A DNA stretch of 64,000 nt from Sphingomonas sp. (GCF_017745215.1 NZ_JAGHZV010000020.1:1-64000), one strand, 5' to 3'. Counted from the first letter of the stretch, positions 8,504 to 17,950 are shown. Translations and numbers: made by a program. The notes: generated by a model not told the origin, from the letters alone.

Positions 8504-9868
8504 TCAGGCCGCCACCTTCGTCACGAAATCGCCCGCGCTGCTCTCGAGGTTCGCCAGCTGGCCGGTCACTGCTTCGAACCCGCGGCCGAGCGCGTCGATC
8601 TCGAGCGCGACGGTCTCGGTGTCGGCGCGGATCGCGGCGACGGTGTCGGACATCGAATCGGCGGCGAGCGCAGTCTCGTCGACCGCCGCGGTGATCGCGG
8701 TCACCGTCTGCGCCTGGATCTCCATCGCGACGCGGATGCGGTTGGCCGAGGCCTTGACCTCGGCGACGGTCGCTTCGATCCCGGCATTGGTCTCGACCGT
8801 CGAGCGCGTCGCAGACTGGATCGCGGCGATCTTGCCCGCGATGTCGTCGGTCGCGCGCGCGGTCTGGCTGGCGAGGCTTTTCACTTCCTGCGCAACCACC
8901 GCGAAGCCGCGGCCCGCGTCGCCGGCGCGCGCAGCCTCGATCGTCGCGTTGAGCGCGAGGAGGTTGGTCTGGCCGGCGATGTCGCGGATCAGCCCCAGGA
9001 TCGATTCGATCGAGCGCGCATGGTCGCTCAGCAATTCGGACATGCCCACCGCCTGGTCGGCCTGGGTCGAGGCGCGCGAAGCGATCTCGGCGGCCGATTC
9101 GACTTCGCCGCGGGCATCCTCGATCGCGCGGATGAGGCCCGCCGCGGTCGACGCCGCCTCGCGCATCGCCACCGCCGACTGCTCGGCCGCGGCAGCGACT
9201 TCGGAGGTCTTGCCCATCATCCCGCGCGCCGAGGAGGAAGCCCCCGCCGCCTGCGCGCGCAGCACATTGCCCTCGCGCGACACCGAGGCGACCGTCGAAG
9301 CGATGCCGTTGCGGAACTCCTCGGCGAGCCGGTCGCGCTCGCGGCGCGCGCCGAACTCGACGTAGTAGGCGTAGAGGCTCGCGTAGACGTCGCATTCGAG
9401 CGAGCGCAGGTGCGAGAAGACGCCGTTGATCTCGTGGCGCTCCTCCTTCGAACATTCGTGGCGGCGGCCGAGGATCTCGAGCGTGCGCGAGCCGCCCGCG
9501 CCGGTCATCGAGAGGATCGCGGTCAGCGTCACATCGGCGGCGATCGCCGCGGCGACGGTGCGCTCGGCCGACTGGACCCAGGCGATGTCGCCCACCTTGG
9601 TGAAGCGGTTGCGCAGATAGTCGACGCCGCGCCGCACCGTCTCGGCATCGGGATGGTCGACGAACTTCTCGCGGCCGCCGAACATGCGGCGCCATTGCAG
9701 CCAGTGCGTCTCGGCGACGGCGGCGGCCTCGGGCTCGAGGATCTCCCAGATCTGCTCGGCGACTTCGAAGTCGCGCGGCTCGAAGTTGAAGAGACGGAGC
9801 CGCTCCTGCAAGTCGATCGCGGCGCTGCCGCTCCCGAGCTCGGGCAATTCTCGACGAGACATCTGCAT
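8504..9868 (-). CDS. Soluble methyl-accepting chemotaxis protein, globin-like sensor
   Basis: Cytoplasmic chemoreceptor-type protein of 454 residues with no membrane segment. Residues about 20-180 are an all-helical N-terminal domain ([20 protein letters not shown], later [20 protein letters not shown]) compatible with the protoglobin fold of globin-coupled sensors; this is inferred and the haem histidine is not assigned. From about residue 200 it is a coiled coil with the conserved signalling tip [20 protein letters not shown] (298-317) and [15 protein letters not shown]. No che genes are nearby. A 16-bp perfect palindrome lies about 45 bp upstream of the start. Confidence 0.85.
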   Translation of the reverse strand: MQMSRRELPELGSGSAAIDLQERLRLFNFEPRDFEVAEQIWEILEPEAAAVAETHWLQWRRMFGGREKFVDHPDAETVRRGVDYLRNRFTKVGDIAWVQSAERTVAAAIAADVTLTAILSMTGAGGSRTLEILGRRHECSKEERHEINGVFSHLRSLECDVYASLYAYYVEFGARRERDRLAEEFRNGIASTVASVSREGNVLRAQAAGASSSARGMMGKTSEVAAAAEQSAVAMREAASTAAGLIRAIEDARGEVESAAEIASRASTQADQAVGMSELLSDHARSIESILGLIRDIAGQTNLLALNATIEAARAGDAGRGFAVVAQEVKSLASQTARATDDIAGKIAAIQSATRSTVETNAGIEATVAEVKASANRIRVAMEIQAQTVTAITAAVDETALAADSMSDTVAAIRADTETVALEIDALGRGFEAVTGQLANLESSAGDFVTKVAA

Positions 9869-9912
9869 GACTGGACGGCCCCCCTTCGGCCCTGGTTCGC
9901 CAGCCTAGGGGT

Positions 9913-9928
9913 CGACCGTTAACGGTCG
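9913..9928. promoter_or_regulatory. 16-bp perfect palindrome upstream of chemoreceptor
   Basis: CGACCGTTAACGGTCG is a perfect inverted repeat, 45 bp upstream of the chemoreceptor ATG and 35 bp downstream of the arfB stop. It has the form of an operator; the regulator is unknown. Confidence 0.5.
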
Positions 9929-9962
9929 GTAATGTTGCAGCTGCGAAATGGCCCGATCCGGT

Positions 9963-10364
9963 TCAGTCGAACTGGACCTTGGCGCGGCCGGCCTTGACCG
10001 CGCCGCGGCCCTTCTTGGCGTCGACGCGGCGCGCCTTGGCGGCCTTGCTCGGCTTGGTCCTGATCCGCTTGGCCTGGCGCTCGTGCGCCTTGTCGATCAG
10101 CTCGGAGAGGCGCTCGCGGGCGTCGGCGCGATTGGCTTCCTGGGTGCGGAAGCGGCGCGCGGTGATCAGCAGCTCGCCGGCGGCGGTGAGCCGGGTGCCG
10201 GCGAGCACCTTGAGCCGCTGATAGGCGTGGACCGGCAGGCCGAGCCTGAACACATCGACGCGCAGCTGCACCGCGGTCGCGACCTTGTTGACGTTCTGCC
10301 CGCCGGGGCCGGTGGCGGCGAGGAACTTCTCCTCGACGATCGCCTCTTCGGGGATGTCAGCCAT
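9963..10364 (-). CDS. arfB: Alternative ribosome-rescue factor ArfB (peptidyl-tRNA hydrolase)
   Basis: Hydrolyses peptidyl-tRNA on stalled ribosomes. It is 133 residues long, with the catalytic GGQ motif at 21-23 in ATGPGGQNVNKVATAVQLR and a long basic C-terminal tail (RQAKRIRTKPSKAAKARRVD and onward) that in ArfB enters the mRNA channel. The short length and tail separate it from RF1/RF2. The start ATG overlaps the stop of the upstream RluA-family gene by 8 bases, implying coupled translation. Confidence 0.93.
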   Translation of the reverse strand: MADIPEEAIVEEKFLAATGPGGQNVNKVATAVQLRVDVFRLGLPVHAYQRLKVLAGTRLTAAGELLITARRFRTQEANRADARERLSELIDKAHERQAKRIRTKPSKAAKARRVDAKKGRGAVKAGRAKVQFD

Positions 10365-11028
10365 TGGCGAACCCCGCTTCCTCGAACCGGCGCGGCCAGG
10401 GCGCATCGGCAGTGATGTCGCGCTTGCCGGGACGCGGCACGCTGAGCGCCGAGGCGTGGAGCATCATCCCCAGCGGCAGCGCGCCGGCGCCATAGACGGG
10501 ATCGCCCATGATCGGAATGCCGAGCCCCTCGGCGGCGTGGACGCGGAGCTGGTGGGTGCGGCCGGTCTCGGGATAGAAGGCGACGAGCGCGCGGCCCTTC
10601 GCCTGGCCCTCGCCCATCTGGAGCAGCCGCCAGCGCGTGCGCGCGGGCTTGCCGTGCCTGGGGTCGCCGCGCATCCGCCAGCCGGTCGCGGCGCTCGAGA
10701 CCTTGGCGAGCGGCAGGTCGACGATGCCCGCCTCGCCTTCGGGCACGCCGTCGAGGATCGCGATGTAGCGTTTGGTGACTTCGCCGGCCTCGAACGCCTG
10801 GCCGAAGCGCTTCATCGCCTTGGGGTTGCGCGCGAGCAGCAGGCAGCCGCTGGTGTCGCGGTCGATGCGGTGGACGGGCTGGGGCAGGCGCTGGAAGCCG
10901 AAGGTGAGCTGGTCGAGCATCGCCTCGACGCTGGGCGAGCCGTCGCGCGGCGTGTCGACGGCGAGCCCGGCGGGCTTGTCGATCACCACGGCCTCGCCGT
11001 CGAGGAAGAGGATGCGCTGGTTGAGCAT
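10357..11028 (-). CDS. RluA-family pseudouridine synthase
   Basis: Converts uridine to pseudouridine in rRNA or tRNA; the target base cannot be read from sequence. It is 223 residues long. Catalytic Asp56 lies in PVHRIDRDTSGCLLLARN, followed by ETGRTHQLRVH and GDPVYG, the conserved RluA motifs. There is no S4 domain, as in RluA-like small members. The ATG at 11028 is chosen; upstream in-frame codons run through a degenerate palindromic repeat and are not convincing. It forms an operon with arfB. Confidence 0.9.
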   Translation of the reverse strand: MLNQRILFLDGEAVVIDKPAGLAVDTPRDGSPSVEAMLDQLTFGFQRLPQPVHRIDRDTSGCLLLARNPKAMKRFGQAFEAGEVTKRYIAILDGVPEGEAGIVDLPLAKVSSAATGWRMRGDPRHGKPARTRWRLLQMGEGQAKGRALVAFYPETGRTHQLRVHAAEGLGIPIMGDPVYGAGALPLGMMLHASALSVPRPGKRDITADAPWPRRFEEAGFANG

Positions 11029-11078
11029 TTGGGAGGCGATATAGCCTGCCGCGCTCAGGGCGCCAGTTCTCCCTCGGT

Positions 11079-11105
11079 CGTCACCCCGGCGAAAGCCGGA
11101 TGACG
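11079..11105. repeat. Palindromic repeat, degenerate short copy C
   Basis: CGTCACCCCGGCGAAAGCC continues directly into GGATGACG: the outer arms are joined without the central part. It lies upstream of the RluA-family gene. Confidence 0.8.
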
Positions 11106-11206
11106 ATTGTAGAAACAAACGCATCACGGCGGCCGGAAGCCATCGCTTCCAGCCGCCGCTCCGGGACCGGCATCAAGGGGGGAGGGACTGCCGGCCCCGG
11201 TAAGGG

Positions 11207-11809
11207 TCAGGCGGCCAGCTTCGCCGCGGTCTCGGCGATGCGGCGGCCCTGGTAGCGGGCGCCCTCGAGTTCGCTTTCGCTCGGCTGGCGGCTGCCGTCG
11301 CCGTCGGCGATCGTCGTCGCGCCATAGGGCGAGCCGCCCTTCACCACGTCGACGCCGGCCTGGCCCTGATAGCCATAGTCGAGGCCGACGATCGTCAGGC
11401 CGAAGTGGAGCAGGTTGGTGATGATCGAGAAGAGCGTGGTCTCCTGGCCGCCGTGCTGCGTCGCGGTCGATGAGAAGGCGCCGCCGACCTTGCCGTGGAG
11501 CTTGCCCTGGAACCAGACGCCGCCCGCCTTGTCCCAGAAGGCCGCCATCTGGCTCGCCATCCGGCCGAAGCGCGTCGGTGCGCCGACGATGATGCCGTCG
11601 TAGTCGGCGAGCTCATTGGGGTCCTCAAGGACCTCATGGCTGTGGTCGACCACGAAGCCCGCGGCCTGGGCGACTTCGAACGGCGCGGTCTCGGGGACGC
11701 GGCGGACGTCGACCTGGGCGCCGGCGCTGCGCGCGCCTTCGGCGACGGCGTCGGCCATCTTCGCGAGGTGGCCGTAGGACGAATAATAGAGAACGAGGAT
11801 CTTCGGCAT
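11207..11809 (-). CDS. wrbA: NAD(P)H:quinone oxidoreductase WrbA
   Basis: FMN-dependent two-electron quinone reductase, 200 residues, the usual WrbA length. The flavodoxin phosphate loop is [12 protein letters not shown] near the N-terminus. The family motifs [18 protein letters not shown] and [16 protein letters not shown], and the C-terminal [20 protein letters not shown], are all intact. It lies about 100 bp downstream of the pirin gene on the same strand, and a LysR regulator diverges from the pair. A redox-stress role is inferred from that grouping. Confidence 0.96.
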   Translation of the reverse strand: MPKILVLYYSSYGHLAKMADAVAEGARSAGAQVDVRRVPETAPFEVAQAAGFVVDHSHEVLEDPNELADYDGIIVGAPTRFGRMASQMAAFWDKAGGVWFQGKLHGKVGGAFSSTATQHGGQETTLFSIITNLLHFGLTIVGLDYGYQGQAGVDVVKGGSPYGATTIADGDGSRQPSESELEGARYQGRRIAETAAKLAA

Positions 11810-11911
11810 TGGAGTTGCTCCTGGAGAGTCAGGGGAGGGTCTGTCTTGGGGGGACAGGGAGGATCGACAGGGCCCTCCCCTTCCCGGCCCCGCGAAGGGC
11901 CGGGGATTTCG

Positions 11912-12610
11912 TCATTCGGCGTCGACCAGCACGATCTCGGCATCTTCGAGCGCGGTGATCGTCACGGTCTGCCCGCCCGAGAGCGCTGCCCCATCGCGCG
12001 CCTCGATGCGATCACCATTGAGGGTAACCGCACCAACCGCAGGGACGAGGTACGCATGGCGGCCTTCGCCGATAACGTGCTCGACCGATTCGCCGGCCTT
12101 GAGCGTCGCACCGAGCACGCGGGCGTCGGCGCGGATCATCAGCGCGTCGTTGTCCTCGGCGAACCCCGAGGCGAGCGTCACGAACTTGCCCGAGCGATCG
12201 CCCTTGGGGAACGGCTTGGCGCCCCAGCTCGGCTGGCCGCCGGTCGAGCGCGGCTCGATCCAGATCTGGAAGATCCGGGTGGTCTCGGGCTCGAGGTTGT
12301 ACTCGGCGTGGCGGATGCCCGAGCCGGCGCTCATCACCTGGACGTCGCCGGCCTGGGTGCGGCCGCGGTTGCCCATCGAATCCTGGTGCGTGATCGCGCC
12401 CTGGCGGACATAGGTGATGATCTCCATGTTCGCGTGCGGATGCGGCGGGAAGCCCGAGTTGGAGGCGATCTCGTCGTCGTTCCAGACGCGGATCGCGCCC
12501 CAGTTCATCCGGTCGGGGTCGTAGTAATTGGCGAAGCTGAAATGGTGCTTCGCATTCAGCCAGCCATGGTTGGCATGGCCGAGGCTTTCGAAAGAGCGGC
12601 GTTCGATCAT
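11912..12610 (-). CDS. Pirin family protein
   Basis: Bicupin pirin of 232 residues; some homologues (YhhW) have quercetin 2,3-dioxygenase activity. The metal-binding N-terminal cupin is visible in GFPPHPHANMEIITYVRQG and AGSGIRHAEYN, supplying the His/His/His/Glu set, with FQIWIEP after it. ATG 12610 is used; an in-frame extension to 12721 would run toward the palindromic repeat. It is divergent from the LysR gene and upstream of wrbA. Confidence 0.92.
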   Translation of the reverse strand: MIERRSFESLGHANHGWLNAKHHFSFANYYDPDRMNWGAIRVWNDDEIASNSGFPPHPHANMEIITYVRQGAITHQDSMGNRGRTQAGDVQVMSAGSGIRHAEYNLEPETTRIFQIWIEPRSTGGQPSWGAKPFPKGDRSGKFVTLASGFAEDNDALMIRADARVLGATLKAGESVEHVIGEGRHAYLVPAVGAVTLNGDRIEARDGAALSGGQTVTITALEDAEIVLVDAE

Positions 12611-12715
12611 CGTCGGAACTCCTGAATGGGTTGCAGCATAGATAGGTCGCGCGATGGGAGCGTAAATGGAAACGTTAGAAACAGATCGTTTCCGGTTTAT
12701 ACGACACCCTTCAGT

Positions 12716-12797
12716 CGTCATCCCGGCGAACGCCGGGACCCAGGGCCGCGAGCGACGTCCTCCACAACCCTGGGTCCCGGCTTTCGCCGGGATGACG
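12716..12797. repeat. 82-bp palindromic repeat, copy D
   Basis: Full-length copy located between the divergent pirin and LysR genes, so it sits in or next to both promoters. One arm has CGAACGCCGGG instead of CGAAAGCCGGG. Confidence 0.93.
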
Positions 12798-12843
12798 GGT
12801 TGAGTTGGCTGGGAACCCCTCCCCCAGCGATGGAAGGAACAGA

Positions 12844-13779
12844 ATGAAGCTACCCGACTTCGAGGCCTGGGCGGTGTTCGCCGCGGTGGTCGAGCATCGC
12901 TCGTTCAGCGGCGCGGCCGAGGCGCTGGGGACGTCCAAGGCGACCGTGTCGAAGGCGATCAGCCGCCTGGAGGCGCGGCTGGGCACCACGCTCTTCCACC
13001 GCACTTCGCGCCGGCTCACCCTCACCCAGAGCGGCCAGGGCCTCGCCGAACGCGCACAGCGCATCCTCGAGGAAGCGACCGAGGCCGAGGAAGCCGCGCG
13101 CGACGCCGCCAGCGCGCCCTCCGGGCTGATCCGGCTCGCCGCGCCGCTCACCTTCGGGATCAACACGATCGCGCCGATGCTCGCCGACTTCATGGCCGCC
13201 AACCCGGCGATCCGGATCGAGCTCAAGCTCTCCGATGCCTTTGTCGACATCGTCGCCGAGGGGATCGACATCGCGCTGCGCATCGCCGAGCTGCCCGATT
13301 CATCGCTGCGCGCGCGCCGGGTGGGGCCGATCACCACGCATATCGTCGCCGCGCCAAGCTATTTCGAGCGCCACGGCCGCCCGCGCCACCCCGCCGACCT
13401 CGCGACGCACGCCTGCCTCGTCTATACCAACACCGCCAACCCCGACGTCTGGCGCTTTCGCCGCGCGGGCGGCGAGGAAGCCGCCGTGCGCGTCGACGGG
13501 CCGATGCGCACCGACAGCGGCGACGCGATGCTCCCGCTGCTCCGCCTCGGCCTCGGCATCGCGCGGCTGCCCAACTTCCTCGTCGGGAACGATCTCGCGT
13601 CCGGCGCATTGGAGTCGGTGCTGGAAGACTGGTCGGTAAGCGCGGCCGGACTCCATCTTGTAACCCCGCCGGGAACGCTGCGTCCCGCGCGTGTGGAAGC
13701 GTTGCTGAGCTTCCTCGCAGACCGGCTCAAACCGGTCTGCGAGGAGCGCAATCGCCTTGCCTCCGAAATGCCACTTTAG
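12844..13779 (+). CDS. LysR-family transcriptional regulator
   Basis: DNA-binding regulator, 311 residues. The winged helix-turn-helix reads FAAVVEHRSFSGAAEALG and TSKATVSKAISRLEARLG, followed by FHRTSRRLTLTQSG. The effector domain starts at about residue 90 (SGLIRLAAPLTFG). The ATG follows a GGAAGGAACA site; a start 39 bp upstream is less likely. It is divergent from pirin-wrbA and probably regulates them, by analogy with similar sphingomonad arrangements. Confidence 0.92.
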   Translation: MKLPDFEAWAVFAAVVEHRSFSGAAEALGTSKATVSKAISRLEARLGTTLFHRTSRRLTLTQSGQGLAERAQRILEEATEAEEAARDAASAPSGLIRLAAPLTFGINTIAPMLADFMAANPAIRIELKLSDAFVDIVAEGIDIALRIAELPDSSLRARRVGPITTHIVAAPSYFERHGRPRHPADLATHACLVYTNTANPDVWRFRRAGGEEAAVRVDGPMRTDSGDAMLPLLRLGLGIARLPNFLVGNDLASGALESVLEDWSVSAAGLHLVTPPGTLRPARVEALLSFLADRLKPVCEERNRLASEMPL

Positions 13780-13796
13780 GGAAATCTCTTACTCGT

Positions 13797-13876
13797 GATT
13801 CTCCGCGACTCGTGGATATAGGCCGGTTAGGCAGAAATTAACCTTTTGCCTTCAGATGTGCTTAGGTTAATGAATC
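13797..13876 (+). promoter_or_regulatory. ctrA upstream region: GANTC sites and TTAACCT inverted repeat
   Basis: Three GANTC sequences (CcrM methylation sites) lie at 13797-13801, 13807-13811 and 13872-13876. An inverted pair TTAACCT (13838-13844) / AGGTTAA (13864-13870) resembles CtrA half-sites. All are within 140 bp of the ctrA start, as expected for a methylation- and CtrA-controlled promoter. This is inferred from Caulobacter. Confidence 0.55.
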
Positions 13877-13933
13877 GCTCAGCGTGCGCCACCGGTCCGG
13901 ACGGCGACGCCGATGGGGCAAGGGGAAGTTGCG

Positions 13934-14616
<683 letters not shown>

Positions 14617-14641
<25 letters not shown>

Positions 14642-14681
14642 CCGCCGATTGGGGCAGCGTCTCGGCGGTCGCCTGACCGCC
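14617..14681 (+). repeat. 30-bp direct repeat over the ctrA stop codon
   Basis: Two 30-nt units (14617-14646 and 14652-14681) differ at one base and are separated by 5 nt. Each contains a perfect hairpin GGCGGTC-GCCT-GACCGCC. The first unit encodes the last CtrA residues and the TGA. It looks like a local tandem duplication. Confidence 0.85.
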
Positions 14682-14710
14682 ATTTCTCCGGGGGCAACGG
14701 GGGCAAGGGA

Positions 14711-14750
14711 AGGCCGCGGGTCCTAGGGGGACCGCGGCCTTTTCTGTTTT
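14711..14750 (+). terminator. Terminator after ctrA
   Basis: Stem AAGGCCGCGGTCC-type arms (AGGCCGCGGGTCC / GGACCGCGGCCT) are followed by TTTTCTGTTTT on the plus strand, about 70 bp after the ctrA stop. Confidence 0.85.
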
Positions 14751-14773
14751 CTCGGCCATGCCGACTCTCAAAC

Positions 14774-14854
14774 CGTCATCCCGGCGAAAGCCGGGACCCA
14801 GGGTTGCAGAGGACGCCGCTCGTGGCCCTGGGTCCCAGCTTTCGCCGGGATGAC
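14774..14854. repeat. 82-bp palindromic repeat, copy E
   Basis: Full-length copy between the convergent ctrA and siderophore-interacting protein genes. One end reads GATGACATT, slightly degraded. Confidence 0.92.
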
Positions 14855-14865
14855 ATTGCGGATCG

Positions 14866-15582
14866 TCAATCCAACCCGGTCTTGCCCGGTGCCCAATAGG
14901 CCTTGGCGAGGATGCGCGATCCCGGAACCGCGTGGCGCTTCAGGGCCTGGCGGAGGCGCTGGATCGTGCCGGCCTTGCCGGTGAGGACGAAGCTCGCGCC
15001 CGCGGCGGCGAGCGCGGGGAGCGTGGCTTCCAGTTCGGCCAGGTGCGAATCGTCCGCGCACCGCTCGAACAGCGTCGGCGGGGCGAGGGCCAGCTTGGCG
15101 GCGACCCGGCTGCTTTCCGTCGCGTCGTTGACTTCGAGATACGCCGGGCAGGCCAGGGCATAGGCCAGCCCGATCGACGTCTCGTCGCCGAACAGCGCGA
15201 GCGGACCGGCCAGGCTGCGCGGGTCGAGCGAGCCGCGCGGGCCGAACAGGTCGCATTGGTCCCCCGGCCTGGCGGCCAGCACCCAGGCGCTGCCCGGCCC
15301 CTCGCCATGCGCATAGCCGAGCAGGCAGGTGCGGCCGGTCGCGGCGTCCCACTCGATCGGCGTGTAGGTCCGCGCGACGAAGGCAGAACCCATCGCGACC
15401 TGGACCTTCTGCCCCGGCACCCAGCCGACGCCTTCGAGCGCCGGGCCCTCGAGCGTGATCAGCCGGAAGCGATCGGACAGCGCTTCGCTCGCCGTGACGG
15501 TGGCGCGCTTCATCAGCAAGCGGATCAGCGCCTGGCTCAGCCGGCCGGACGCCTTCGCGGGCGTATCGGTCATCGCGGTCAT
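14866..15582 (-). CDS. Siderophore-interacting FAD-binding protein
   Basis: Predicted ferric-siderophore reductase of the SIP/ViuB family, 238 residues. FAD-binding signature VARTYTPIEWD (about residues 69-79) sits in a beta barrel, followed by FGPRGSLDPRSLAGPLALFGDETSIGLAYAL, the nucleotide-binding half typical of the family, and a C-terminal RILAKAYWAPGKTG motif. It releases iron from siderophores by reduction in the cytoplasm. The ATG overlaps the stop of the O-methyltransferase gene (ATGA). No siderophore genes are in the window. Confidence 0.87.
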   Translation of the reverse strand: MTAMTDTPAKASGRLSQALIRLLMKRATVTASEALSDRFRLITLEGPALEGVGWVPGQKVQVAMGSAFVARTYTPIEWDAATGRTCLLGYAHGEGPGSAWVLAARPGDQCDLFGPRGSLDPRSLAGPLALFGDETSIGLAYALACPAYLEVNDATESSRVAAKLALAPPTLFERCADDSHLAELEATLPALAAAGASFVLTGKAGTIQRLRQALKRHAVPGSRILAKAYWAPGKTGLD

Positions 15583-16286
15583 GCCACTCTCACGGCGAAT
15601 TCATTGCCGCGGCCCTCGTCGATCGGCAGCGACTGCGAGACGTACCCATTGGCCGGATCGCGGACATGGTCGAGATAGGCGCGCTCGAAGGCATTCTCAC
15701 CAAGGACGATCGCGCCGGGGCGCAGCTGCGGCTCGACCAGCCTGAGCACGGGCAGGTAGAGCGAGAAAGCGCCGTCGACGAGCAGCAGGTCGACTTCGCC
15801 GCCGACGTCGCGGAGCGTCTCGAGCGCGTCGCCTTCGCGGATCTCGACGAGGTCGGCGAGCCCCGCCGCTTCGAGGTGCGCACGGGCGCGCGCGGCCTTG
15901 GCGGGTTCGAGCTCGGAGCCGATCAGCCTGCCGCCGCCCCCAATGCCCCAATTGTCGCGCAGCGCCGCGGCGAGATAGATCGTCGAGACGCCCATCGACG
16001 TGCCGAACTCGACGATCCGGCTCGCCCGGCAGGCGCGCGCCATCGCGTAGAGGAAGCGGCCGTACGCCGGCGACACCGCGAGGAAATGCCCGGCATGGCC
16101 GCGATAGGTGGCGCGGTAATCGGCGCGCTCCTCGGCGATGAAGCCGGCCACCGCGCGTTCGAGGTCCTGCCCCGAGGCTTCGATCGCCGCCATCATCTGG
16201 GCGTGAAGCTCGCGATCCGCCGCCTCGCCCTCCGCGTGGAGCCGCTCGAGGAGCCGGGCCACGCGCCCGCTGGTCAATGTGTTCAC
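15579..16286 (-). CDS. Class I SAM-dependent O-methyltransferase
   Basis: Methyltransferase of the catechol/caffeoyl-CoA OMT type, 235 residues. SAM-binding motif I is RIVEFGTSMGVSTIYLAAAL, followed by LIGSELEPAKAARARAHLEAAG, an acidic EVDLLLVDGAF segment and LRPGAIVLGEN. A GTG start at 16286 is chosen because GGAGGCGAACCA precedes it; an ATG at 16331 lacks a ribosome site. It is the first gene of the pair with the SIP protein, divergent from an AraC regulator that may control it. The substrate is unknown. Confidence 0.85.
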   Translation of the reverse strand: MNTLTSGRVARLLERLHAEGEAADRELHAQMMAAIEASGQDLERAVAGFIAEERADYRATYRGHAGHFLAVSPAYGRFLYAMARACRASRIVEFGTSMGVSTIYLAAALRDNWGIGGGGRLIGSELEPAKAARARAHLEAAGLADLVEIREGDALETLRDVGGEVDLLLVDGAFSLYLPVLRLVEPQLRPGAIVLGENAFERAYLDHVRDPANGYVSQSLPIDEGRGNEFAVRVA

Positions 16287-16418
16287 TGGTTCGCCTCCAA
16301 TCGAAGCTGCGGCCTCGTTCGACCCGTGCACAAGAGATGCCGGACGCCAGGCTTGGCGTCATTCCGAATAGATGCCAGACTATTATTCAAATCGGACAAT
16401 CGAAAGCCGCCGCCCCGC

Positions 16419-17234
16419 ATGCCCATCCTCACCGGCCATCCCGACGAATCGGAGGACTGGGTCGAGCCCGACGACGTGCCGCGCCCGGTCGTGGCGTTCG
16501 GCGCGGCGATGACCGACGTCGGGCAGCTCGAGCTCGACGCGCACCGCCATCGCAAGGGCCAGCTGCTGCTGGTGCAGCAGGGCGCGCTCAGCTGCGAGGT
16601 CGAGGGCGGGCTGTGGATGGTGCCGCCGCGCAGCGCGATCTGGATCCCGGGCGGCGCGCTCCACGCGATCAAGGCGGCCGGCGCGCTCGAAGGCTATAAC
16701 GCCTTCGTCGAACCCGAGGTCGGCGCGGCGCTGCCGGTGGCCTGCTGCGCGGTCTCGGTGACGCCGCTGCTGCGCGAGCTGCTGATCCGCGCGGCGCGGC
16801 TGCCGCTGTTCTACGAGGAGAGCGGCGCGAACCAGCGGCTGGTGGCGGTGCTGCTCGACGAGCTGGCATGCGCCGAGGTCGAGGACCTGCACCTGCCGAT
16901 GCCGGTGGACGCGCGGCTGCGGCGGATCGTCGACCGGATGATGGCGGCGCCGGCCGAGCGCGGCACGCTCGACGGCTGGGCGAAGGTCGCGGGGATGAGC
17001 GAGCGGACGCTGGCGCGGCTGATCGCACGCGAGACGGGGATGAGCTTCGGCCGCTGGCGCCAGCAGTTGGGGGTGATGCTCGCGGTGAAGTGGCTCGCCG
17101 GCGGCGCCTCGATCCAGCAGGTCGCGGGGGACCTGGGCTATGAGAGCGTGCCCAGCTTCGTGACGATGTTCCGCAAGGCGCTGGGGACCTCGCCGGGGCG
17201 CTACATGGCCGAGCGGCATTCGGGACGGGGTTAA
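16419..17234 (+). CDS. AraC-family regulator with N-terminal cupin
   Basis: Transcription factor of 271 residues. The N-terminal cupin (HRHRKGQLLLVQQGALSCEV, WMVPPRSAIWIPGGALHAIK) probably senses a ligand. Two C-terminal helix-turn-helix motifs follow: GTLDGWAKVAGMSERTLARL and ASIQQVAGDLGYESVPSFVT with FRKALGTSPGRYM. The ATG at 16419 begins just before the cupin; longer upstream frames only cover the opposite-strand gene. It is divergent from the OMT/SIP pair. Confidence 0.9.
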   Translation: MPILTGHPDESEDWVEPDDVPRPVVAFGAAMTDVGQLELDAHRHRKGQLLLVQQGALSCEVEGGLWMVPPRSAIWIPGGALHAIKAAGALEGYNAFVEPEVGAALPVACCAVSVTPLLRELLIRAARLPLFYEESGANQRLVAVLLDELACAEVEDLHLPMPVDARLRRIVDRMMAAPAERGTLDGWAKVAGMSERTLARLIARETGMSFGRWRQQLGVMLAVKWLAGGASIQQVAGDLGYESVPSFVTMFRKALGTSPGRYMAERHSGRG

Positions 17235-17401
17235 CAATCGACAGAAAGTTACGCGACAGTTCCAATGAATACACCCGAATTTTGATCGATATTCAGATGA
17301 TACTCAACGATCCGGATCGGATTCGATAGATAGATCTCGACGGATCAGAGTCATGCCTCCAATGATTTAAGGCGACATCTCAATTTCATCGGAGTTTGAT
17401 C
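17235..17401 (+). promoter_or_regulatory. AT-richer promoter region with 12-bp palindrome
   Basis: Base composition here is clearly lower in GC than the flanking genes. It holds the perfect palindrome CGATCCGGATCG (17308-17319) and ends in a GGAG ribosome site at 17391. It is probably the promoter of the unknown two-gene unit downstream. No certain -10/-35 pair could be assigned. Confidence 0.45.
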
Positions 17402-17941
17402 ATGACTGGACTTGCCAGTGCTGAATTCAGCAACATGTCTACGCATGCGTTCAAGCGCGACAATTTCGGACTCGCAACAGCCAACACGATCTACGACGCG
17501 GTCCTCGGCGGCGCCGCGGCCCAGCTCGACGCGCTCACCCTTGCCTTCTCGCAGTCCCCCGCGCCGCAGATGCCGTCGAGCGACGCCGAGACCATGGCGG
17601 TGAGCGGCACCTCGCTGGCGCTGTTCAGCCTCGAGGACATTGCGAAATCCGCCTTCGACATCTTCTGCGTGTGGCGCGACGAAGCCTCGGGCTATCGCTT
17701 CGGCGTGAAGATCCACGTGCCCGAACAGGTCCTCGACATCGGCACGCGCCCCTATTGGTTCGTGATGACCGACACCGCGCCGGCGGGCACCGAGCCCGAC
17801 TGGACCCAGCCGAACGACGATCCCAGCCAGCCCTATAGCTGGCCCGCCGCCGACGGGCTGAACATCTCGGTCGCGCCGGACAGCCAGCATTCCAGCCTGG
17901 CCCTACTGGTCAACATCGCGAACAGCGGCACCGGGGCATAG
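17402..17941 (+). CDS. Hypothetical protein, 179 aa
   Basis: Not recognised. There is no signal peptide or membrane segment. An N-terminal helical part (FGLATANTIYDAVLGGAAAQ, then DALTLAFSQSPAPQ) leads into a strand-rich part: AVSGTSLALFSLEDIAKSAF, FCVWRDEASGYRFGVKIHVP, GTRPYWFVMTDTAPAGTEPD, then a Pro/Trp-rich loop and SLALLVNIANSG. ATG 17402 is chosen because GGAG lies seven bases upstream. It forms a unit with the 138-residue gene nine bases downstream. A soluble beta-rich protein is a guess from composition. Confidence 0.7.
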   Translation: MTGLASAEFSNMSTHAFKRDNFGLATANTIYDAVLGGAAAQLDALTLAFSQSPAPQMPSSDAETMAVSGTSLALFSLEDIAKSAFDIFCVWRDEASGYRFGVKIHVPEQVLDIGTRPYWFVMTDTAPAGTEPDWTQPNDDPSQPYSWPAADGLNISVAPDSQHSSLALLVNIANSGTGA

Positions 17942-17950
17942 GAGGTCGAC

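Noticed and set aside
10357-11127. Longer start for the RluA-family gene at 11127
   Set aside because: The extra 33 residues come from the degenerate palindromic repeat and are not part of the family.
11869-11915. Hairpin between pirin and wrbA as a terminator
   Set aside because: The stem is strong (CCCGGCCC/GGGCCGGG) but no T-run follows on either strand; the two genes are probably still cotranscribed.
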